Position numbers and translations under genes: made by a program. Under the pieces are notes generated by a model. It was given only the letters and a program-made list of their open reading frames with translations. It was not told the DNA's origin and made no database searches. 64,000 nucleotides of DNA from an uncultured Oscillospiraceae bacterium (GTDB lineage: Bacteria > Bacillota > Clostridia > Oscillospirales > Acutalibacteraceae): the NCBI GenBank assembly GCA_958366985.1, contig CATXDC010000001.1, positions 1-64,000 on the forward strand, read 5' to 3'. Shown here piece by piece: positions 58,185 through 64,000 of the stretch; position 1 is the stretch's first letter; each line of letters begins with the position of its first letter.

Positions 58185-59957
58185 ATGAGTGTTGGAACAA
58201 TAACAAAAATTTCCGGACCTCTTGTTGTTGCGTCGGGAATGAAAGATGCAAATATGTTTGACGTTGTCCGTGTCAGCAGCCAAAGACTCATAGGCGAAAT
58301 TATTGAAATGCACGGCGACAGAGCTTCCATTCAGGTTTATGAGGAAACCTCAGGACTTGGAACAGGTGAGCCTGTTGAGTCAACAAATATACCCCTGAGC
58401 GTGGAACTTGGTCCCGGTCTTATAAGCAGTATTTTTGACGGTATCCAGCGTCCTTTGGTTGAGATTATGAAAATCTCCGGAAACAATCTTCAAAGAGGAA
58501 TAGAAGTTCCTGCTCTCGACAGAGAGAAAGTATGGCATTTTGTCCCCTGTGTAAAAGAGGGAGACGAAGTTGTCGGAGGAGATGTAGTCGGAACTGTTCA
58601 GGAAACAGATGTTGTAAACCATAAAATAATGGTTCCACCTGGAATGAGCGGTAAAGTAAAGAAAATTTCTGAGGGCGATTACAAAATAACCGATGTTGTA
58701 TGTGTTCTCACAGACGAAAAAGGCAATGAAAAACAGGTCGGACTTATGCAGAAATGGCCTGTGAGAAAGGGCCGTCCCTTTGCAAAAAAACTTGCTCCCG
58801 ATGTGCCTCTTGTAACAGGTCAGCGTGTAATTGACGCTCTTTTCCCAATTGCAAAAGGCGGTGTTGCCGCTATTCCCGGTCCTTTCGGAAGCGGTAAAAC
58901 TGTTACACAGCATCAGCTTGCAAAGTGGGCTGAAGCGGACATAGTTGTATATATCGGCTGCGGTGAGCGTGGCAATGAAATGACGGACGTTCTCAACGAA
59001 TTCCCGGAGCTTATTGACCCCCATACAGGAAAATCCCTTATGGAGAGAACGGTGCTTATAGCAAACACCTCAGATATGCCTGTTGCTGCCCGTGAAGCAT
59101 CAATTTATACGGGAATTACAATCGCTGAATATTTCAGAGATATGGGATATTCAGTGGCGCTTATGGCTGATTCTACATCACGTTGGGCTGAGGCTCTTCG
59201 TGAAATGTCTGGACGTCTTGAAGAGATGCCCGGTGAAGAGGGTTATCCCGCTTATCTGGGAAGCCGTCTTGCTCAGTTCTATGAGCGTGCCGGAAGAGTT
59301 ATCTCCATGGGAAAAGACGGCAGAGAAGGCGCTCTTTCGGTAATCGGAGCTGTTTCTCCTCCCGGCGGTGATATATCTGAGCCCGTTTCTCAGGCAACTC
59401 TGAGAATAGTCAAGGTTTTCTGGGGACTTGATTCCGCTTTGGCTTATAAACGTCATTTCCCGGCTATCAACTGGCTTACAAGTTATTCCCTTTATGCCGA
59501 TACACTGGGCAAATGGTTCAATAAAAACGTAAATTCAAGCTGGACTGACCTTCGTGCAAGAATTATGACTCTTTTATCTGAGGAAGCTGCTTTGGATGAA
59601 ATAGTAAAGCTGGTTGGTATGGACGCCCTTTCACCGCCTGACAGACTTAAAATGGAGGCGGCAAGATCAATTCGTGAGGACTTTCTTCATCAGCTTGCAT
59701 TCCATGAGGTTGACACATATACTTCACTTAAAAAGCAGTTTATGATGATGAGCCTTGTTTTGGAGTTCTATGATGTATGTCTTGAATCACTCCAGCAGGG
59801 TGCAGATATAGAAAAACTTGTTTCTATGCCTGTTCGTGAGAGCATTGGACGTTTTAAGTATGTTGAAGAGGAAAATATCGACAGTGAATATGCGTCTGTT
59901 CATAAAGCGCTTCTCAGTCAGACTGCTGAAATTCTCAATGCAAAGGAGGATTACTGA
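58185..59957 (+). CDS. ntpA: V/A-type ATPase catalytic subunit A
   Basis: A 590-residue catalytic subunit. The P-loop Gly-Pro-Phe-Gly-Ser-Gly-Lys-Thr is at 232-239, followed by the catalytic Glu in Gly-Cys-Gly-Glu-Arg-Gly-Asn-Glu. Asp-Ser-Thr-Ser-Arg-Trp-Ala-Glu is near 330. The non-homologous insertion of A subunits is present (about 110-200). No intein is seen. Its ATG has only a weak ribosome site (GCGAGTG). The stop shares one base with the subunit B start. Confidence 0.96.
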   Translation: MSVGTITKISGPLVVASGMKDANMFDVVRVSSQRLIGEIIEMHGDRASIQVYEETSGLGTGEPVESTNIPLSVELGPGLISSIFDGIQRPLVEIMKISGNNLQRGIEVPALDREKVWHFVPCVKEGDEVVGGDVVGTVQETDVVNHKIMVPPGMSGKVKKISEGDYKITDVVCVLTDEKGNEKQVGLMQKWPVRKGRPFAKKLAPDVPLVTGQRVIDALFPIAKGGVAAIPGPFGSGKTVTQHQLAKWAEADIVVYIGCGERGNEMTDVLNEFPELIDPHTGKSLMERTVLIANTSDMPVAAREASIYTGITIAEYFRDMGYSVALMADSTSRWAEALREMSGRLEEMPGEEGYPAYLGSRLAQFYERAGRVISMGKDGREGALSVIGAVSPPGGDISEPVSQATLRIVKVFWGLDSALAYKRHFPAINWLTSYSLYADTLGKWFNKNVNSSWTDLRARIMTLLSEEAALDEIVKLVGMDALSPPDRLKMEAARSIREDFLHQLAFHEVDTYTSLKKQFMMMSLVLEFYDVCLESLQQGADIEKLVSMPVRESIGRFKYVEEENIDSEYASVHKALLSQTAEILNAKEDY

Positions 59958-61330
59958 TGCCAAAAGAATACAGAACCATTCAGGAGGTTGCAGGTCCTCT
60001 TATGCTTGTAAAGCAGGTTGAAGGAGTAACCTACAATGAACTTGGTGAAATCGAGCTTTCAAACGGAGAAAAAAGACGCTGCCGAGTTCTCGAAATAAAC
60101 GGCACCGATGCTCTTGTACAGCTTTTTGAAAGCTCAACAGGAATTAACCTTGCAGAGAGTAAAGTGCGCTTTCTTGGCAGACAGATGGAACTTGGCGTTT
60201 CTGAGGATATGCTAGGCAGAGTTTTCGACGGACTTGGAAGACCCATCGACGGTGGCCCCGAAATCATTCCTGAAAAACGAATGGATGTAAACGGTACGCC
60301 TATAAATCCCGCCGCAAGAGCTTATCCCCAGGAATTTATTCAGACCGGTGTTTCTGCAATTGACGGACTTAATACGTTGGTTAGAGGACAGAAGCTGCCT
60401 ATTTTTTCAGCTTCCGGTCTTCCCCATGCACAGCTCGCTGCACAGATAGCTCGTCAGGCAAAGGTTAGAGGCGAGAATGAGCAGTTTGCTGTTGTCTTTG
60501 CCGCAATGGGTATTACTTTCGAGGAATCAAACTATTTCGTCGAAAGCTTCCGTGAAACAGGAGCTCTTGACAGAACGGTCATGTTCTCAAACCTTGCCAA
60601 CGACCCGGCAATCGAGAGAATTGCCACACCTAAAATGGCTCTAACAGCTGCTGAGTATTTGGCTTTTGATAAAGGAATGCACGTTCTTGTTATCCTTACA
60701 GATATCACTAACTATGCTGACGCTCTCCGTGAGGTTTCAGCAGCCCGTAAGGAAGTTCCCGGAAGGCGAGGATATCCCGGTTACATGTACACTGATCTTG
60801 CTTCAATTTATGAGCGTGCCGGACGTCAGAGAGGCAAAGAGGGAAGTATTACAATGATACCCATTCTTTCAATGCCGGAAGACGATAAAACCCACCCCAT
60901 TCCCGACCTTACAGGATATATTACCGAGGGTCAGATCATTTTGAGCCGTGAGCTTTACAGAAAGAGTATTATTCCTCCTATTGATGTTTTACCGTCTCTT
61001 TCACGTCTTAAAGATAAGGGTATAGGCGAGGGTAAGACAAGAGCCGACCATTCAAATACCATGAACCAGCTTTTCTCTGCCTATGCAAGAGGAAAAGATG
61101 CAAAAGAGCTTATGGTAATTCTTGGTGAGGCAGCTCTTACAGATATTGATAAACTCTATGCTAAGTTTGCCGATGAGTTTGAAAAGCAGTATGTTGCCCA
61201 GGGTAATGAAACAGACAGAAGTATTGAGGAAACCCTTGATCTTGGCTGGAAGCTTCTTTCCATTCTTCCCAGAAGCGAGCTTAAACGTATCAGTGATAAG
61301 CTTCTTGACCAGTATTACGGAAAGGTCTGA
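59957..61330 (+). CDS. ntpB: V/A-type ATPase regulatory subunit B
   Basis: A 457-residue non-catalytic nucleotide-binding subunit. In place of the P-loop it has Phe-Ser-Ala-Ser-Gly-Leu-Pro-His, the B-subunit hallmark. Arg-Arg-Gly-Tyr-Pro-Gly-Tyr-Met-Tyr-Thr-Asp-Leu near 272 is strongly conserved. It alternates with subunit A in the hexameric head. AAGGAGG lies inside the end of ntpA. Confidence 0.96.
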   Translation: MPKEYRTIQEVAGPLMLVKQVEGVTYNELGEIELSNGEKRRCRVLEINGTDALVQLFESSTGINLAESKVRFLGRQMELGVSEDMLGRVFDGLGRPIDGGPEIIPEKRMDVNGTPINPAARAYPQEFIQTGVSAIDGLNTLVRGQKLPIFSASGLPHAQLAAQIARQAKVRGENEQFAVVFAAMGITFEESNYFVESFRETGALDRTVMFSNLANDPAIERIATPKMALTAAEYLAFDKGMHVLVILTDITNYADALREVSAARKEVPGRRGYPGYMYTDLASIYERAGRQRGKEGSITMIPILSMPEDDKTHPIPDLTGYITEGQIILSRELYRKSIIPPIDVLPSLSRLKDKGIGEGKTRADHSNTMNQLFSAYARGKDAKELMVILGEAALTDIDKLYAKFADEFEKQYVAQGNETDRSIEETLDLGWKLLSILPRSELKRISDKLLDQYYGKV

Positions 61331-61335
61331 GATAT

Positions 61336-61992
61336 ATGGCTGTACTGAATGTTAATCCTACGAGAATGGAGCTTACTAATTTAAAACGTAAGCTTGTAAC
61401 GGCTCAGCGTGGACATAAGCTACTAAAAGATAAGCGTGATGAGCTCATGCGTCGTTTTCTTGATCTTGTCAGGGAAAATAAAGAGCTTCGCAGAAAGGTA
61501 GAAGAGGGTATTGCCAGAGCAAACGCACATATGGCTGTAGCACGTTCAGTTATGAGCGACAATACAATTGATGTTGCCCTTATGCTTCCAACTCAGTCCA
61601 TGGAGCTTGACATAAGCGAACAAAATGTAATGAGCGTCATGATACCGAAATACGATGTAAAGATGAAAACCGCAAAAGAAGATGATATTTATTCTTACGG
61701 TTATGCTTTTACATCTGATGACCTTGATGTCGCAGTAAAATCTCTTTCGGATATTATGCCTTTGATGATAAGACTTGCAGAGGTCGAAAAATCATGTCAG
61801 ATGATGGCTGATGAAATTGAGAAAACCCGCAGACGAGTCAACGCCCTGGAACACGTTATGATTCCCCAGTATCAGGAAACCATTAAGTATATCACAATGA
61901 AGCTTGATGAAAACGAACGCAGCACCACAACAAGACTTATGAAAGTCAAGGATATGATGCTTGCTCAGGCTCATGGATACGAAACTATTTAG
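61336..61992 (+). CDS. ntpD: V/A-type ATPase subunit D
   Basis: A 218-residue central rotor shaft. Long N- and C-terminal helices form an antiparallel coiled coil; the N-terminal Asn-Pro-Thr-Arg-Met-Glu-Leu and C-terminal Arg-Arg-Val-Asn-Ala-Leu-Glu motifs are invariant in the family. It starts five bases after ntpB and ends the operon before a strong terminator. Confidence 0.95.
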   Translation: MAVLNVNPTRMELTNLKRKLVTAQRGHKLLKDKRDELMRRFLDLVRENKELRRKVEEGIARANAHMAVARSVMSDNTIDVALMLPTQSMELDISEQNVMSVMIPKYDVKMKTAKEDDIYSYGYAFTSDDLDVAVKSLSDIMPLMIRLAEVEKSCQMMADEIEKTRRRVNALEHVMIPQYQETIKYITMKLDENERSTTTRLMKVKDMMLAQAHGYETI

Positions 61993-62015
61993 TTTTATAA
62001 AAGTTTACAGATATT

Positions 62016-62054
62016 AAAAACAAGCAGTTGCTTTCTCAGCAGCTGCTTGTTTTT
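62016..62054 (+). terminator. Terminator of the V-ATPase operon
   Basis: A roughly 17-pair stem (AAAAACAAGCAG pairs with CTGCTTGTTTTT, extended inwards by TTGCT with AGCAG) with a five-base loop ends in TTTTTAT, 24 bases after ntpD. Confidence 0.85.
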
Positions 62055-62172
62055 ATCTACGATAAAAATAGTTTCTCATTAAAATTAATTTCAGGTCATT
62101 TAATGTTTACAATATGTTAATGAATTTATTTTACATATAGCTTACAATATTTTCTGAAAGTTGGTGTGTCTT

Positions 62173-63045
62173 TTGTTTGGGTATGTAAGAGCGTATAAGC
62201 CGGAGCTTAAAATTAAAGATTACGAAGCATATAAAGGCGTATACTGTACTCTTTGTACCAGCCTTGGTAAGCACTATGGTATACTCTCACGTATGACACT
62301 CAGCTACGATTTTACTTTTTTTGCCATTGTACGTCTTGCGGCTTTGCAGGTTTGTCCGGGCTTTCACAAAGGAAAATGCTGTTTTAACCCCTTGAAAAAA
62401 TGTACTAAATGTACCGGCAATGATGAAGAGTTTAATTATACTTGCGCCGTGGCGATGATAATGTTTTATTATAAGCTGAAGGATGATATAAGCGACAATG
62501 TATTTCACAAAAGACTGTTGTCATATTTACTGTATCCTTTTGCCGCATATGTTCATAAGAAAGCTGCTAAAAATTATCCTGAGGCCGAACAAATTGTCAA
62601 AAGGGCAATTGAAAAACAAAACGATGCCGAAAGCAAAAAAACAAGCAGTATAGATGAAGCGGCGCATCCTACATCCGAGGCAATGGCTGCTTTAATATCT
62701 TATGGCTTCGAGGGTGATACTAAAACCGTTCTTGAGAGGATAGGTTACTGCGTAGGACGCTGGGTTTATATAACTGACGCTTTTGATGACTTTGAAAAAG
62801 ACTGTAAAAGCGGAAATTATAATACATTTGCAGTAAGAAGCGAATATCGTTGCGACGATAAAGCTCAGAATGATATTATATATAAATCTGCAGTGGATTT
62901 GCTTAACAAAACAGCAGATGAAGCTTATCTTGCTTATGAATTGCTTGAATGCGATGCATTTAAACCCATAATAGAAAATATATTGGACTGCGGAATGAGC
63001 ATTTGTACAAAAAATATATTAGAACGTAAGGTCGTGAAAGAATGA
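62173..63045 (+). CDS. DUF5685-like Cys-rich protein
   Basis: A 290-residue protein starting Met-Phe-Gly-Tyr-Val-Arg-Ala-Tyr-Lys-Pro-Glu-Leu, typical of the DUF5685 family. Cys pairs in Tyr-Cys-Thr-Leu-Cys (about 27-30) and Cys-Cys-Phe-Asn-Pro-Leu-Lys-Lys-Cys-Thr-Lys-Cys (about 66-77) suggest a metal site. The rest is helical, with a conserved Asp-Ala-Phe-Asp-Asp-Phe-Glu-Lys-Asp motif near 203 resembling Asp-rich motifs of prenyl-synthase folds. The function is unknown. The TTG start at 62173 is chosen from the family N-terminus. It overlaps the J-domain gene by four bases. Confidence 0.75.
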   Translation: MFGYVRAYKPELKIKDYEAYKGVYCTLCTSLGKHYGILSRMTLSYDFTFFAIVRLAALQVCPGFHKGKCCFNPLKKCTKCTGNDEEFNYTCAVAMIMFYYKLKDDISDNVFHKRLLSYLLYPFAAYVHKKAAKNYPEAEQIVKRAIEKQNDAESKKTSSIDEAAHPTSEAMAALISYGFEGDTKTVLERIGYCVGRWVYITDAFDDFEKDCKSGNYNTFAVRSEYRCDDKAQNDIIYKSAVDLLNKTADEAYLAYELLECDAFKPIIENILDCGMSICTKNILERKVVKE

Positions 63046-63677
63046 AAAATCCATACAGTGTTTTAAATATTTCAGAAAATGCTACTGATGAAGAGGTAAA
63101 AGAAGCTTACAGAAATCTTGCAAGAAAATATCAGTCGGATAGTTATTCTTCAGGACCTCTTGCGGAAATTGCCGCTAAAAAGATGCGTGAGCTTGATGAA
63201 GCTTATGATACGATAATTTTAAACAGACGTTCATCTGGCAACAACAATTCTTCAAATACAGGTAATTATAAAAATACAGGTACACGTTCTTCTGGATATC
63301 AGCAATATCAGAACACATCTTCCTTTGCAGATATCAGGGCTAAAATATCTGCAAATCGTATAGATGATGCGGAAACATTGCTTGACGGTGTTCCTAAAAC
63401 CATGCGTGATGCTGAGTGGTATTTCCTCAAAGGTACTGTCCAGTACAGAAGAGGCTGGTTTGAAGAAGCGCAGAAAAATTACGCAACAGCATGCAGTATG
63501 GATCCTGATAACGGCGAATACAAAGCGGCTTTCAATCAGGTTACAAATCCCAGAGCCGGCGGTTATCGCACAAGACAAACTAACAGCGGATGTTCTGGCT
63601 GCGATATCTGTTCCAGTCTTATTTGTGCTGACTGCTGCTGTGAATGTTTTGGAGGAGATTTAGTTCCTTGCTGCTGA
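63042..63677 (+). CDS. J-domain-like protein lacking HPD, with Cys-rich tail
   Basis: A 211-residue protein. Residues 1-65 follow the J-domain pattern (Asn-Pro-Tyr-Ser-Val-Leu-Asn-Ile, then Ala-Tyr-Arg-Asn-Leu-Ala-Arg-Lys-Tyr). The His-Pro-Asp tripeptide needed to stimulate Hsp70 is replaced by Gln-Ser-Asp. A Ser/Asn/Gly/Tyr-rich linker (66-102) leads to a helical TPR-like pair (about 105-170). The last 30 residues are rich in Cys (nine or more). It is coupled to the DUF5685 gene by an ATGA overlap, so the two likely act together. Confidence 0.8.
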   Translation: MKNPYSVLNISENATDEEVKEAYRNLARKYQSDSYSSGPLAEIAAKKMRELDEAYDTIILNRRSSGNNNSSNTGNYKNTGTRSSGYQQYQNTSSFADIRAKISANRIDDAETLLDGVPKTMRDAEWYFLKGTVQYRRGWFEEAQKNYATACSMDPDNGEYKAAFNQVTNPRAGGYRTRQTNSGCSGCDICSSLICADCCCECFGGDLVPCC

Positions 63678-63699
63678 TTGCTGATAGGGGGAAGATGGT

Positions 63700-64000
63700 T
63701 TGAAAAGACAAAGTACTAAGGTTGCGCTTTGCGGAATAATATCTTCGGTTTCAGTAGTTCTTATGTTTATGACCGGATTGTTTCCGTTTTTAACCTATAC
63801 GCTACCTGCGGTTTCGGGAGCACTTTTGTCTATACTTGTTATAGAAATTAATAAAAAGTGGGCTACTGGAGCTTATGTTGCAATAAGCCTGCTGTCAATA
63901 CTCATTGTAGCCGATAAAGAGGCTGCAATGTTTTTTGTCGCTTTTTTTGGATATTATCCTATAATTAAAGAAGTAATTGAAAGAAAACTCTCAAAATTTT
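63700..64000 (+). CDS. Membrane protein, truncated by the window edge
   Basis: An open frame of 100 codons runs from TTG 63700 to the end of the window without a stop. GGGGGAAG lies upstream. It begins with Lys-Arg and has three hydrophobic segments so far (Val-Ala-Leu-Cys-Gly-Ile and following; Leu-Pro-Ala-Val-Ser-Gly; Val-Ala-Ile-Ser-Leu-Leu). The pattern resembles ECF-transporter S-component-like or related small membrane proteins of Clostridia, but the family cannot be fixed from this part. It probably belongs to the DUF5685/J-domain operon. Confidence 0.65.
   Translation, partial: MKRQSTKVALCGIISSVSVVLMFMTGLFPFLTYTLPAVSGALLSILVIEINKKWATGAYVAISLLSILIVADKEAAMFFVAFFGYYPIIKEVIERKLSKF

Noticed and set aside
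58380..59024. 214-codon open frame antisense to the V-ATPase A subunit gene
   Set aside because: A shadow of a strongly conserved gene, with no ribosome site or plausible product.
1..64000. CRISPR arrays, tRNA or rRNA genes, transposases, prophage genes
   Set aside because: On reading the window I saw no spaced direct repeats, no cloverleaf-like sequence and no mobile-element protein. A dedicated scan could still find a short RNA gene.

Overview
The window reads as chromosomal DNA of an anaerobic, spore-forming Firmicute of class Clostridia, probably near the Oscillospiraceae/Ruminococcaceae. The evidence is the gene content: PolC-type DNA polymerase III, the tepA-ylzJ-ftsK/spoIIIE block of endospore formers, a HisZ plus short HisG histidine operon, ferredoxin-linked IorAB, a V-type ATPase and the MEP isoprenoid pathway. 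The DNA is moderately AT-rich and genes are densely packed. Start codons are often TTG or GTG. I see no tRNA, rRNA, insertion sequence, prophage or CRISPR array.

Layout. 0-1.5 kb: an O-antigen-ligase-like membrane protein on the minus strand. 1.9-10.2 kb: a GntR/FadR-family regulator divergent from a six-gene redox operon. That operon holds HypB, an 889-residue Fe-S flavoprotein, HypA, a membrane protein, a CrtI-like flavoprotein and an FNR/2Fe-2S reductase. Two FadR-type operator palindromes flank a near-consensus promoter. No hydrogenase is present, so this is my main candidate for an undescribed system. 10.3-12.1 kb: small enzymes (MBL fold, VOC, GNAT). 12.1-16.4 kb, minus strand: an OPT peptide transporter with a PqqD-like protein and a small membrane protein, next to the dipeptidase PepD. 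16.6-23.3 kb: tepA, ylzJ, ftsK, YgiQ-type radical SAM, ComEC-like MBL and DUF3006.

23.4-30.5 kb: an SSF symporter, two phenylacetate-CoA ligase paralogues flanking IorA and IorB, and a double-ACT protein. Together they suggest aryl-acid assimilation or arylpyruvate fermentation. A GH36-like glycosidase follows. 33.4-44.0 kb: the conserved pyrH-frr-uppS-cdsA-dxr-rseP-ispG-polC block. 44.1-50.3 kb: his operon Z-G-D-C-B-A-I-E, without hisH or hisF. Next come a condensation-fold acyltransferase, a zinc-ribbon membrane protein and a DEDDh exonuclease.

53.4-62.0 kb: a complete V/A-type ATPase operon (H-I-K-E-C-F-A-B-D). Its K subunit carries the residues that bind Na+ in Enterococcus hirae NtpK, suggesting a sodium circuit that may also serve the SSF symporter. 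The window ends with a DUF5685 protein, a J-domain protein lacking the HPD motif, and a truncated membrane protein running off the edge.

Functional assignments come from motif reading and family knowledge only. No database search or structure prediction was run.
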